A stretch of DNA of 64,000 nt from JBDIVL01 sp039794405. Lineage in GTDB: Bacteria > Planctomycetota > Brocadiia > Brocadiales > Brocadiaceae. The DNA is taken from NCBI GenBank assembly GCA_039794405.1, contig JBDIVL010000019.1, positions 8,168 to 72,167 on the forward strand, read 5' to 3'. Every line of letters begins with the position of its first letter. The stretch's first letter is position 1. Below are positions 28,848 to 37,133 of the stretch, piece by piece. The position numbers and the translations under genes are program-made. The notes under the pieces were generated by a model. The model did no database searches. It saw nothing but the letters and a program-made list of their open reading frames with translations, and was not told where the DNA came from.

Positions 28848-29063
28848 GGGGGTATTTCTCCTTTTTATAGTCTGTTATTTACGTATAGGAATTTCAAACC
28901 GCTTATGTAGTGGCAAGGCGCGCCTTGCCACTACACTGTTAAAAGTTGCCGCAAGGTCTAGTTCAAACAGCTCAAGCGGTTTAAACGGCTTAAATCGTAC
29001 GCCTTCGCCAAATCCCACGAGTTGTGTTTTATCAGTGTTTATCTATGTCCATCTGTGGTTAAT
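28848..29063. other. Gap with a perfect palindrome and protein-like frames
   Basis: 216 bases between pgeF and the AIR-synthase-like gene. A 30-base perfect palindrome sits at 28906-28935. A 47-codon minus-strand frame with a GTG start (29018-28875) reads through it, but no ribosome site is present and the reading may be accidental. Confidence 0.5.
28906..28935. repeat. Perfect 30-bp palindrome
   Basis: TGTAGTGGCAAGGCG is directly followed by its exact reverse complement. It belongs to the same broad class as the TAGGGGC hairpins elsewhere in the window and may act as a terminator or mobile-repeat remnant. Confidence 0.85.
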
Positions 29064-29891
29064 TTAATTGATATTTTTATTCAGCATTATTCCTGCGCCA
29101 AACCTCCCTGTTTCCCCATGTTGATGGCGGTATGAGAAAAAAAGGTTATGGTTACAACAGGTACATACCTGAGAAATTTCTATATTCTTCTCCGGAATAC
29201 CCATCTGGATGAGTTGCATTTTGTTTGCTTCCCTTAAATCAAAATACCCTTTGTCATCCGATGTCTCTTGATAGATGTACCCTCGCCCGTTATGAAAAGC
29301 CTTTTTAATCTGCTCAAAGGTTTCTGTGCCTACTTCGTAGCAACATGGACCAATTGAAGGGCCTATTCCTACCAAGATATCGGAAGATGAACTCCTGTAT
29401 TTTTCTCTTAATACCCTTATCGTGTTTTGGGCTATGAACCTAACTGTTCCCCTCCATCCCGCATGGGCAATCCCGATTACTTTTTTCTTGGAATCAAAGA
29501 ACAGAATAGGGACACAGTCAGCCTGAAGGACCATAAGACATACATCTGGAATATCGGTTACCATAGCGTCCGCTTCGTTTATAGCTGTTTGATAGTGAAA
29601 CGACCCGCTTCCTCTCAGGTCCTCCGTTACGATCCTCACATTGCAATCATGAATTTGCTTGGAAACAGTAAAATTGCATGAAGGAATTCCAAGTGTTAAA
29701 GCAAGTTGTTCACGATTTTTGAGTACCATTTCTGGATTATCCTTAACATGAAATCCTAAGTTGAGGGAGTTGTATGGTGGGCTACTGAAGCCACCAATTC
29801 TTGTAGATATAAAATGGTAAATTTCTTTATATTCTAACAGATTTTGAAAAAACCATAGTGGTAGTGAATCTTTATATTTCTCAATCATCAT
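29064..29891 (-). CDS. pgeF: Peptidoglycan editing factor / purine nucleoside phosphorylase (YfiH family)
   Basis: A 275-residue protein of the YfiH/PgeF family (formerly called multicopper polyphenol oxidase, laccase domain). Signature pieces: ISTRIGGFSSPPYNSLNLGFHV at the N-terminus, DCVPILFFDSKKKVIGIAHAGWRGTV in the centre with the Cys and His of the metal site, and GIGPSIGPCCYEVG. It ends with CTCCNHNLFFSYRHQHGETGRF, the usual C-terminal motif. Length is normal. Members remove wrongly incorporated peptidoglycan precursors or act on purine nucleosides; which applies here cannot be told. Confidence 0.9.
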   Translation of the reverse strand: MMIEKYKDSLPLWFFQNLLEYKEIYHFISTRIGGFSSPPYNSLNLGFHVKDNPEMVLKNREQLALTLGIPSCNFTVSKQIHDCNVRIVTEDLRGSGSFHYQTAINEADAMVTDIPDVCLMVLQADCVPILFFDSKKKVIGIAHAGWRGTVRFIAQNTIRVLREKYRSSSSDILVGIGPSIGPCCYEVGTETFEQIKKAFHNGRGYIYQETSDDKGYFDLREANKMQLIQMGIPEKNIEISQVCTCCNHNLFFSYRHQHGETGRFGAGIMLNKNIN

Positions 29892-30160
29892 AAGGTCCTA
29901 TACTCTTTCAAAATTGAATGCTTGCTTTCGAAGTTCGATATTTGGGTTTCTGATTATGACCTTTGGATTTTGATATCTGGTATTTTCGATGTTTCTTGTG
30001 TCTATCGGATTAATCCAATAACCCTGTAAATTCAAAAAACTTTTAAATCAAACTGATCCTTGAGAATAAGCAATATTATAAAAAATAAGTGTATCGAATC
30101 TATGAAAAAATGAGATAAGGGATTTTCGGGAGAGGTGCGTCCATTATTTTCTATCCTTGT

Positions 30161-30262
30161 TTATCTCTTCTTTTTGCCGTAATCGTGGTGTTTTGTATAC
30201 GCTTTCATCTTTTCATTGTCAACCGATATAAGAATTTTATTGTTGACAAAATCTATCTCCAT
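30161..30262 (-). CDS. Possible small protein, 33 residues
   Basis: A short frame from the ATG at 30262 to a TAA at 30161. The peptide begins MEIDFVNNKILISVDNEK and ends in a basic GKKKR tail; the mix of charged and hydrophobic residues looks protein-like. Only a weak GAAGAG lies upstream. It is not recognisable as a known family and could be a relic. Confidence 0.25.
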   Translation of the reverse strand: MEIDFVNNKILISVDNEKMKAYTKHHDYGKKKR

Positions 30263-30270
30263 GCTATTTT
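30243..30270 (+). promoter_or_regulatory. Possible sigma-70-type promoter for the secreted protein
   Basis: TTGACA (30243-30248) and TATTTT (30265-30270) with a 16-base spacer. The -10 box is weak and the leader to 30416 would be about 140 bases. Confidence 0.35.
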
Positions 30271-30415
30271 CTCTTCAGAATCTTTTAAGACTTACACATT
30301 TCAACTAAGTTACTACTTTATATAACGCCTTAACATTAATTTTATATGTAGCAGCCTCTTTCTTCAAATGCGTAAGCCCTGTCTTTAAGGGAAATTTAAA
30401 CGGGAGAAATGATAA

Positions 30416-31465
30416 ATGTGGCGTATATTTTCTTTCATGACTATCGGTTTCGTACTCTTACCGTTACAATCAGCTATATCATTATCTATACCAATAGTAT
30501 CAACTAATGAAGCAGTTTTTGATGATTCAAATTTTAGTGTAACGCTGAGTGGTACGGTTAATGCTAATGGGCTTCCAACAACCACATGGTTTGAATACGG
30601 AACGGCCAGCAGTACATATAACTATACAACAAGTGCGCAAAGCTTAGAGGGTTCAAGTGATACAATAATAAGTGATAATTTGATGATATACACCTTACCA
30701 TATACAACAGGTGATATTTATACTTATTATTACAGAATTGCAGCACAAAACAGCGTTGGAATAGCCTATGGAAACGAAAAGTCATTCCAGACCGGTTTTC
30801 ATGGCGATCCAGGTCCAACGCCATCACCTACATTGTCAACTACTCCGACACCTCCTTATCACGTAGATACTTTCATCGCTGGCAAGGTTATTGACGCATT
30901 ATTTAATATCTCTATTCCTAACGCCCTAGTTATGACCGACGTTGGTGGATATATAGTAACAACAGATTCCAATGGTTATTATATAATATCCGGATTGTCC
31001 GTCATAGCCGGAGAAACGGAGGCTTACATTTTAACCGCTCAAGCAGACGGCTATTACCCTTCCGGACCACAACTTGTCACCCTATCGGAAAATGGTATTA
31101 ATGGTAAAACCGATTTTGAATTATTTCCAATTCAAACAACACCCACATCAACTCCCACACCCGAAGAATGTCTGGCAGAATCCCTGGAAGTATCTCAGAA
31201 AAGATTAGTAATCAAGCGTGGGAAAAGTAAGGAAATAACCGTAATATTAAGAGGAGAAAATTGCAGTGTGGAAGGAGAAAGTATTGTTGCAAATGTTAGC
31301 AGCATTGGCTTTGGAAGGGTATCTCTCTCGGAAACTAGCGCAGTGACAAATAATGAAGGTGAAGCCGTATTCTCAATTACTGCTGAAAAACTTGGGAAAA
31401 GCAGGATTATATTCGAGGCTGGCAATTTAAAAAAATCTATAATTATAAAGATTACCAGACAATAA
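30416..31465 (+). CDS. Secreted multi-domain beta-sandwich protein
   Basis: A 349-residue protein with a signal peptide (about 1-24). A first fibronectin-III-like segment (TTTWFEYGTASSTYNYTT to YYYRIAAQNSVGIAYG) is followed by a Pro/Thr/Ser linker (about 140-155). Then comes a carboxypeptidase-regulatory-like domain (IPNALVMTDVGGYIVTTDSN), a second Pro/Thr linker and a C-terminal Ig-like domain of about 95 residues. Such architecture is typical of surface or adhesion proteins. No anchor, LPXTG or sorting domain is seen. The gene stands alone and its function is unknown. Confidence 0.75.
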   Translation: MWRIFSFMTIGFVLLPLQSAISLSIPIVSTNEAVFDDSNFSVTLSGTVNANGLPTTTWFEYGTASSTYNYTTSAQSLEGSSDTIISDNLMIYTLPYTTGDIYTYYYRIAAQNSVGIAYGNEKSFQTGFHGDPGPTPSPTLSTTPTPPYHVDTFIAGKVIDALFNISIPNALVMTDVGGYIVTTDSNGYYIISGLSVIAGETEAYILTAQADGYYPSGPQLVTLSENGINGKTDFELFPIQTTPTSTPTPEECLAESLEVSQKRLVIKRGKSKEITVILRGENCSVEGESIVANVSSIGFGRVSLSETSAVTNNEGEAVFSITAEKLGKSRIIFEAGNLKKSIIIKITRQ

Positions 31466-31804
31466 AGAAGATACTATGAACATTGATTACCGAAATGAGC
31501 AGCAATCTTGCCATAACCTCGGAAATTCCTAATCATGATTCAGAAATTAAATGATAAAACGATCATTTTTAACCAAAATCAGTGATATATTCAACTTAGG
31601 ATTCGGCATAACAAGTAACAAAACCATACCATGGCACTCTATAAATACTTAAAAAAAGGGCGTTGAATCTATGAAAAAAATTCAACGCCCTTCTACAAAA
31701 ACCTGTTTAACAATACAAGACAAGTCTCCCTTTATCTCCCTTTACTCCAGGAGTATTTTAGAGAATTGTGATGAATATTACTGTAAAAATATTGGCTATG
31801 AGGG
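31466..31804. other. Intergenic region between convergent genes
   Basis: 339 bases between the secreted-protein gene and glnB1. Apart from the hairpin at 31656-31692 nothing is recognised. Confidence 0.6.
31650..31692 (-). terminator. Rho-independent terminator of the amt/glnB block
   Basis: A 12-base perfect stem, AAGGGCGTTGAA with TTCAACGCCCTT, with a 13-base loop. Read on the minus strand the stem is followed by a run of Ts (plus-strand As at 31651-31657), placing it as terminator behind glnB1. Confidence 0.88.
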
Positions 31805-32143
31805 TTATACTGCCTTTTCTCCTCTCTCACCGGTACGGATACGCAGTACGTCTTCTATGGGGCTAATAAAAATTTTCCCATCACCGATGCTTCCCGTTTG
31901 TGATTCCTTGGTAATGCACTGAACAATTTTTTCAACATCCTGATCAGGAACAACAAGCTCTATCTTTACTTTTGACAGTAAATCAACCCTGAAAGTTCTT
32001 CCACGCCACTGCTCGGTTATTCCCCGCTGAGCGCCGTGTCCTTTTACATCAGTTACCGTCATACCAGGATAACCTAAATCTTCCAATGCGTCTTTAACGA
32101 TGGTTAGCCGTTCGGGTCTTATGATTGCCTCAATCTTTTTCAT
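31805..32143 (-). CDS. glnB: P-II nitrogen regulatory protein, copy 1
   Basis: A 112-residue trimeric signal protein that reads 2-oxoglutarate and ATP/ADP and can plug Amt channels through its T-loop. The N-terminus KKIEAIIRPERLTIVKDAL, the T-loop region VKGHGAQRGITEQWRGRTF and the C-terminal GDGKIFISPIEDVLRIRTGE are diagnostic. The position of the uridylylated Tyr51 of E. coli GlnB is Phe here, so covalent uridylylation is not possible at that site. The start is the ATG behind AAGGAGG; a TTG six bases upstream is too close. It lies 95 bases after amt1, the usual amt-glnK pairing. Confidence 0.95.
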   Translation of the reverse strand: MKKIEAIIRPERLTIVKDALEDLGYPGMTVTDVKGHGAQRGITEQWRGRTFRVDLLSKVKIELVVPDQDVEKIVQCITKESQTGSIGDGKIFISPIEDVLRIRTGERGEKAV

Positions 32144-32238
32144 GTACAAACCTCCTTCATAATGAAATATGCCCTGATCTTATAATCAGAATCAATGAAT
32201 CTGGCCATTTTTGTCTTCTTGGTATGTTAAATGGGTGA

Positions 32239-33567
32239 CTAAACCTGTTCTGCTTCATAATAATGATAAGCAACCTCTTTATGCTGGGTAAGATCCATAC
32301 CGGTTGTCTCGTCTGCTTCGCTTGGTCTTAAACCAACAACTGCATTTACAAACCAGGCCAGGAGTGCTGTAACACCGAAAGAATAAAACCATGCGGCAAG
32401 GATACCTATCCACTGTTTTCCCAATTGGGCAACATTCCCGTAAATTGCGCCATCAAAACCGGCCGGGTTTACAGCAGTTGTGCAGAAAATACCGGTTGCA
32501 AATGCTCCCCAGGTTCCACCTACACCATGTACTCCGATAACATCCAGTGCATCATCGTAGCCCAGAGCCTTTTTCATTCTTGTTGTGGCATAGAAACATG
32601 CCAATCCTCCACCGACACCTATTGCAAGTGATGCCATAGGACCTACAAAACCACAAGCGGGCGTAATAGAAACTAGCCCTGCTACGGCACCGGAACAAGC
32701 ACCAAGTATCGTTGGTCTCTTGTGATGTATCCATTCCAGGATAGACCATGTAAATCCGGCAGCACCGGTAGCTATATTAGTAACAACAAAGGCACTCGAG
32801 GCAAGTCCCGTGGCACCAACTGCGCTACCTGCATTGAAGCCAAACCAACCAAACCAAAGTAAGCCAGTACCTAACATCATTAAAGGTAAGTTATGAGGAG
32901 GTCTTACTTCTTTTCGTTTTCCTACAAATAAAATTACGGCAAGGGCGGAAGCAGCAGAACAAATATGAACGACCGTTCCACCGGCAAAATCTAATGAACC
33001 CAGTTTTAATAACCAACCATCAATACCCCATACCCAGTGTGCTAGAGGTGCATATACTGCTGCTGTCCATAAAAGCACCAGGAGTAACCATGCATTAAAT
33101 TTAAATCGTTCGGCAAATGCGCCTGTCATAAGGGCGGGGGTGATAATAGCGAACATACATTGAAATATCATAAAAGTCATATGTGGTACTGTTGTTGCGT
33201 AAATATCACTAGGTGCCTGCCCAACCGTACCAGCGCCGAGTCCACACCATTGAAGACCACCAATAAACCAGTTCGCAGGGGCAAATGCTAAACTATATCC
33301 ATAGAGTACCCATTGTATACTTACAATGCACATAACGATAAAACTCATCCAAATTGTATTTACCATGTTCTTTGACCTTACCATACCCCCGTAAAAGAGA
33401 GCAAGTCCAGGTGTCATGATAAGCACCAGTGCTGACGATGCAAGCAACCACGCATTGTCTCCCGTATCAATCTTTGGAGCATCTTGTGCCATTGCGTTTG
33501 ATGCAAATAGAACTATCATCGACAATGCAATAATCGACGAAATACCGAAAAGGGTTTCTTTTCTCAT
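32239..33567 (-). CDS. amt: Ammonium transporter, Amt family (amt1)
   Basis: A 442-residue trimeric ammonium channel with a cleavable signal peptide (about 1-27, ending SNAMAQ) and eleven membrane helices. The pore signature is complete: DFAGGTVVHICSA with the first pore His and the conserved Asp, and DVIGVHGVGGTWGAF with the second His. The Phe gate lies in IFQCMFAIITP. The C-terminal tail of about 30 residues is the site where P-II docks. The start was placed at the ATG six bases behind GGAG rather than at the one directly abutting it. glnB1 follows. This is the copy most like canonical AmtB. Confidence 0.95.
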   Translation of the reverse strand: MRKETLFGISSIIALSMIVLFASNAMAQDAPKIDTGDNAWLLASSALVLIMTPGLALFYGGMVRSKNMVNTIWMSFIVMCIVSIQWVLYGYSLAFAPANWFIGGLQWCGLGAGTVGQAPSDIYATTVPHMTFMIFQCMFAIITPALMTGAFAERFKFNAWLLLVLLWTAAVYAPLAHWVWGIDGWLLKLGSLDFAGGTVVHICSAASALAVILFVGKRKEVRPPHNLPLMMLGTGLLWFGWFGFNAGSAVGATGLASSAFVVTNIATGAAGFTWSILEWIHHKRPTILGACSGAVAGLVSITPACGFVGPMASLAIGVGGGLACFYATTRMKKALGYDDALDVIGVHGVGGTWGAFATGIFCTTAVNPAGFDGAIYGNVAQLGKQWIGILAAWFYSFGVTALLAWFVNAVVGLRPSEADETTGMDLTQHKEVAYHYYEAEQV

Positions 33568-33718
33568 AGCCATCTCCTTATTAACGTTATAAAATAACTA
33601 CCCTTCCACTACAAAACTGCTCACACGTTGCTACCATAAACAGACCGCTTTAACATAATAAAACAATTATTCAGAATCTAAATGGATTTTTAATCACCTC
33701 CTTCTTTATGAAGTTACC

Positions 33719-34663
33719 TTAGTTCTCATACGGTCTTAATTTTATTTCCCACAAATAGCTGGCTAAACTGTCTACGTCTTTTTGTAGAAAGAGTGATGGC
33801 TCTTTTTCTTTCATTCGATCAACGATGCTCTTGCATCTCCGTTTTGAATATAACTGCGAAACATTTGTCATTTTTGATGGGTTATGGCAAGGTACACAGT
33901 TATTCATGTATACCCCTTCTGTAAAGTTTACTATATCATTTTCTCCAATATGTTTTAGCGACTCGAATTCTTCAAGCTTCCCTTTGTCTATTTCACCTCG
34001 CTGGTATTTTTTAAATAAGGCAATTACCTTTTGTTCATCTTCTGTAAACCTTTCTTCTTTTTCCATTTGCAGTCTGTTAAATGCATGAATGATATCTTCT
34101 TCAACCCAGTTCTTGTGTGAAAATATATACTCCAGGATATGACATTGCCCGCATTTTTTATTCAGTGTTACTTCCATACCCTCTTCAGAATGTACCACAG
34201 AAGCTAATATACCCTGGTTGCTTCTATCAAATGAAACTATCAATTTGGCATCTGTAGGAGAGCTTATTATTGTTATGCCTTTTGACAAAGCAATATAAGG
34301 CATAAAACCAAAAAAACTTTTTACCTTTCCTATTTCAATTTCCCTGTTATCAGTATAATAAAAAATACGCTTACTCACTTCATCGTAAACTACTTCCTTC
34401 GGCAGCAAATATGATATTTCTTTATGTCTTTTATGGTCTGTAATACTTCTTGCGCCTTCATCGAGCACTAATTGGATATAAACCCGCTTATCTTTAACAA
34501 TGAGAGATTCCCTACGAACAATGCTATCTTTAACAATCTCGTGATTTTTATTTTCTAAAATTCCATTAATCACATAGTCTTGGGCAAACAAAGAAAATGG
34601 TACCAACCCATTTATAAAAAATAGTGTTGTGAAAATAAGGGGATAGAATTTATTGTTATCCAT
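33719..34663 (-). CDS. Secreted diheme c-type cytochrome-like protein
   Basis: A 314-residue protein with a signal peptide (about 1-26, ending LFAQ). It has two heme c attachment motifs: CGQCH near residue 174 and CVPCH near residue 258, the latter followed by a cytochrome-c-like helix pair with Met residues (KMTNVSQLY, RMKEKEPS). The first 160 residues are beta-rich and not recognised. It sits between amt2 and amt1 on the same strand, a placement that hints at a link between ammonium uptake and periplasmic electron transfer; this is inference. The start follows GGAG with a six-base spacer. Confidence 0.78.
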   Translation of the reverse strand: MDNNKFYPLIFTTLFFINGLVPFSLFAQDYVINGILENKNHEIVKDSIVRRESLIVKDKRVYIQLVLDEGARSITDHKRHKEISYLLPKEVVYDEVSKRIFYYTDNREIEIGKVKSFFGFMPYIALSKGITIISSPTDAKLIVSFDRSNQGILASVVHSEEGMEVTLNKKCGQCHILEYIFSHKNWVEEDIIHAFNRLQMEKEERFTEDEQKVIALFKKYQRGEIDKGKLEEFESLKHIGENDIVNFTEGVYMNNCVPCHNPSKMTNVSQLYSKRRCKSIVDRMKEKEPSLFLQKDVDSLASYLWEIKLRPYEN

Positions 34664-35279
34664 ATAAATCTCCAACCTAATATAATCAGATAGGATTTAG
34701 AGAAGAGATACTACATCAAATAATTGACAAAATTGAAAAATCAGAAACAAATAGTTATCTTCTGACCTATGTTTATTCTCATTATAGTATTTAGCACACT
34801 ATATGCCTAAAATGTTACTTGATAAAATGTTTTTATGCAAGTGTATGTTGTGTGGCTGTATGTGACTTATTTAGCGTTGTATTGTGTTGTATTGTACGTT
34901 ATTTGCTACTCTGTATAAATTGGATGATTTAAACCAAAAATTATTTATTACAACAAGGCCTTAATGAAATTACTTCCTTATCGTTTTTGGAAATGAGCGA
35001 TAAAGAGATTCATTATTTATTTTAGTTTTGGGAATACGAAAAACGGATAAAATGTGGAAAGAATTAGGAAAGCCAAAAGACATTTACAAAAAAGTCTCAA
35101 AGATTGAACTACATAGTTATTGGTTATAACCTGTTTTTTAACTCAGAATTATGTTACAAATTGAGTTAATCTTTGCCGTTTTTTATAAAGACTTCAGAAA
35201 GAAAGTGCCGTCGAATTGAAATGAAAAAATTATTTTCTTTAAAAATTAAAAGTTGTTCTGGGGTAGTATAGTTTTTGAA
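34664..35279. other. Intergenic region between amt2 and the cytochrome gene
   Basis: 616 AT-rich bases. An inverted repeat TTAACTCA/TGAGTTAA with a 16-base loop occurs at 35138-35169, and a hairpin TTATCG..CGATAA near 34979-35004. The latter resembles the hairpin near 9736 in base order, but the match is short. No gene is seen. Confidence 0.55.
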
Positions 35280-36644
35280 TTATATTCCTGGATAGCAACT
35301 TGTACCATGCTCGTAAACATCAATACCAGAGCGTTCTGTATTGACAGGCACCCTCAAACCTATGAAACGTTTTAAAACGAAGAAAAACAGGGAGCCAACC
35401 GTAAAACACCACGCCACTAAGGTAACACAAGCAATAAATTGGGCAAGTAATTGCCAGCCGGAGCCGGTAATTAAGCCCCTTACACCTCCGTAAGTCCCAT
35501 CAGAAAATATTCCAACTGAAAGCAAACCCCAGATTCCATTTGCCCCGTGCACAGAAGCAGCGCCAACGGGATCGTCCACTCTTAACTTACTTTCAATCAA
35601 ATATAAGGACATTCTCGTAATTAAACTCGCAATAATTCCGATAACAACCGCTGCCCAATGTGGTACATACGCCCCGGATGCCGTTATTGCAACACATCCT
35701 GCCAGTGCCCCATTGCAAGTCATGATTACATCAAACTTTTTTGTTGTAAAGTACACGAGATAAAGGAGGGAAATTGCGCCTGCTACGGCAGATAAAAAAG
35801 TATTTACAGCTATAATAGACACGCGAAGTTCTGTTACTGCAAGCGTACTACCTGCATTGAAACCGAACCATCCGAATATCAAAATAAGCGTTCCAACCAC
35901 AATATAGACCAGATTATGTCCGTGGATTACATTAGGGCTGCCATCAGGATTATATTTTCCAAATCTTGGCCCTATAAACCACGCTGCAATAAACGCAATT
36001 AAACCTCCCATTCCATGCACTACTCCAGAACCAGCAAAATCACGTGCCCCTGCTCCAAATGGCAGCAGTTCCAGCCATCCTTGGCCCCACATCCAGTGCC
36101 CAAAGATGGGATAAAGTACACCAGACAGAAAGGCACTATATATAATATGTACATGAAATTTAATTCTTTCCGCTACTGCACCGGCAACAATCGTACAGGC
36201 AGTAGCGGCAAACATTATTTGAAATATCCAGAGAACTGCAGTTGATACATCATAAGCATTCCCAATTAACAGGAAACCACTGTAGCCAATAAAATAATTC
36301 CCACCCAGAAGTCCAGGTGCTAATTTTGAACCTCCGAACATAAGTGCAAAACCAAAAAGCCAAAAAATTAGTGCACCGGCACAAAAATCTACAAAACTCA
36401 TGGCGATGTAGTTGAGCGCGTTCTTCTTCTGGACAAAACCAGCTCCAAGGAATGTAAATCCGACCTGCATGTTAAAAACTAAAAAAGCACTAAGAAGTAT
36501 CCATGCAAAGTTTACAGAAAATTTCAATCCCTCTATGCTATCTGAATAAGTATGAATGCCACTGGGATCACCGGCGAGCACATCTTTCATGAAGAAAATC
36601 GATAATCCGCTAAACAGAAGAGAGAAAAAAGAACACCTTTTCAA
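35280..36644 (-). CDS. amt: Ammonium transporter, Amt family (amt2)
   Basis: About 454 residues with a signal peptide (MKRCSFFSLLFSG to VLAG) and eleven membrane helices. Pore residues are in place: DFAGSGVVHGMGG (first His) and GAASVHGANGIWG (second His), with the Phe gate in IFQIMFAATAC. The likely start is TTG at 36644, six bases behind AAGGGG. An upstream ATG at 36698 lies inside a strong leader hairpin and would add 18 residues ahead of a good signal peptide. amt2 and amt3 resemble each other more than amt1, sharing GLKF/YxxNFxW, VAGAVAER-type and CYP-ending tail segments. It is preceded by glnB2. Confidence 0.93.
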   Translation of the reverse strand: MKRCSFFSLLFSGLSIFFMKDVLAGDPSGIHTYSDSIEGLKFSVNFAWILLSAFLVFNMQVGFTFLGAGFVQKKNALNYIAMSFVDFCAGALIFWLFGFALMFGGSKLAPGLLGGNYFIGYSGFLLIGNAYDVSTAVLWIFQIMFAATACTIVAGAVAERIKFHVHIIYSAFLSGVLYPIFGHWMWGQGWLELLPFGAGARDFAGSGVVHGMGGLIAFIAAWFIGPRFGKYNPDGSPNVIHGHNLVYIVVGTLILIFGWFGFNAGSTLAVTELRVSIIAVNTFLSAVAGAISLLYLVYFTTKKFDVIMTCNGALAGCVAITASGAYVPHWAAVVIGIIASLITRMSLYLIESKLRVDDPVGAASVHGANGIWGLLSVGIFSDGTYGGVRGLITGSGWQLLAQFIACVTLVAWCFTVGSLFFFVLKRFIGLRVPVNTERSGIDVYEHGTSCYPGI

Positions 36645-36663
36645 TTTTATCCCCTTGTCAAAG

Positions 36664-36704
36664 TTGCTGATGTTATCCCGCAAATTGCAGGACAACATCA
36701 GCAA
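36664..36704 (-). promoter_or_regulatory. 20-bp leader hairpin upstream of amt2
   Basis: Two 20-base arms (36664-36683 and 36685-36704) are reverse complements at 18 of 20 positions with one unpaired base between. On the minus-strand RNA, the amt2 sense, the two differences become G-U pairs; on the opposite strand they would be A-C mismatches. The hairpin ends 8 bases before the AAGGGG ribosome site. It is not followed by a T-run. Confidence 0.8.
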
Positions 36705-36716
36705 AGATCATGACAA

Positions 36717-36725
36717 ATTATAGCA
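36717..36725 (-). promoter_or_regulatory. Extended -10 promoter element for amt2
   Basis: The minus strand reads TGCTATAAT, a perfect extended -10 (TGnTATAAT), between glnB2 and the leader hairpin. Transcription would begin near 36710, directly before the hairpin. No good -35 box is seen. Confidence 0.55.
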
Positions 36726-36736
36726 TATGGTTCAAC

Positions 36737-37075
36737 TTAGATTGCTGCTTCACCCGTTTCTTTCGTACGAATCCGGTAAATATTTTCCACGTTAAAAATG
36801 AATATCTTCCCATCCCCAATGCTTCCCGTTTGGGATTCATTAATGATAGTGTTGACAATTTTATCGACATCACTATCTTTAACAATAATTTCAATTTTGA
36901 TCTTCGATAACAGATCAACCCGGTACCTTCTTCCACGCCATACCTCGCTGATGCCCTTTTGACTACCATGCCCTTTTACCTCTGTAACCGTCATCCCTGG
37001 ATAGCCCAATTCCGTCAAGGCATCCCTGACAATATTAAACTTTTCTGGCCTAATTATTGCTTCAATTTTTTTCAT
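36737..37075 (-). CDS. glnB: P-II nitrogen regulatory protein, copy 2
   Basis: A 112-residue P-II protein, closely related to copy 1 at 31805. The T-loop reads VKGHGSQKGISEVWRGRRY and keeps the Tyr51 equivalent that copy 1 has lost. The C-terminal GDGKIFIFNVENIYRIRT and the 2-oxoglutarate/ATP residues in the SQTGSIGDGK loop are conserved. It starts behind GGAGG with a six-base spacer. It is encoded between amt3 (58 bases upstream) and amt2, so it could regulate either channel. Confidence 0.95.
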   Translation of the reverse strand: MKKIEAIIRPEKFNIVRDALTELGYPGMTVTEVKGHGSQKGISEVWRGRRYRVDLLSKIKIEIIVKDSDVDKIVNTIINESQTGSIGDGKIFIFNVENIYRIRTKETGEAAI

Positions 37076-37133
37076 GAAAAACCTCCGTCCATTGAATACT
37101 ATCTAATTATAGTAAAATCGTTCTCGATATATA

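Larger units (their letters stand above)
29892..30415. other. Divergent intergenic region
   Basis: 524 AT-rich bases between pgeF and the divergent secreted-protein gene. They hold a candidate small frame (30161-30262, minus) and a possible plus-strand promoter (30243-30270). Nothing else was recognised. Confidence 0.5.

Noticed and set aside
34979..35004. Shared regulatory RNA with the hairpin near 9736
   Set aside because: The similarity is limited to a short stem and a few loop bases, too little in AT-rich sequence.
36645..36704. Extended amt2 N-terminus from start codons within the leader hairpin
   Set aside because: The TTG at 36644 has an AAGGGG site at ideal distance and yields a clean signal peptide like that of amt3.
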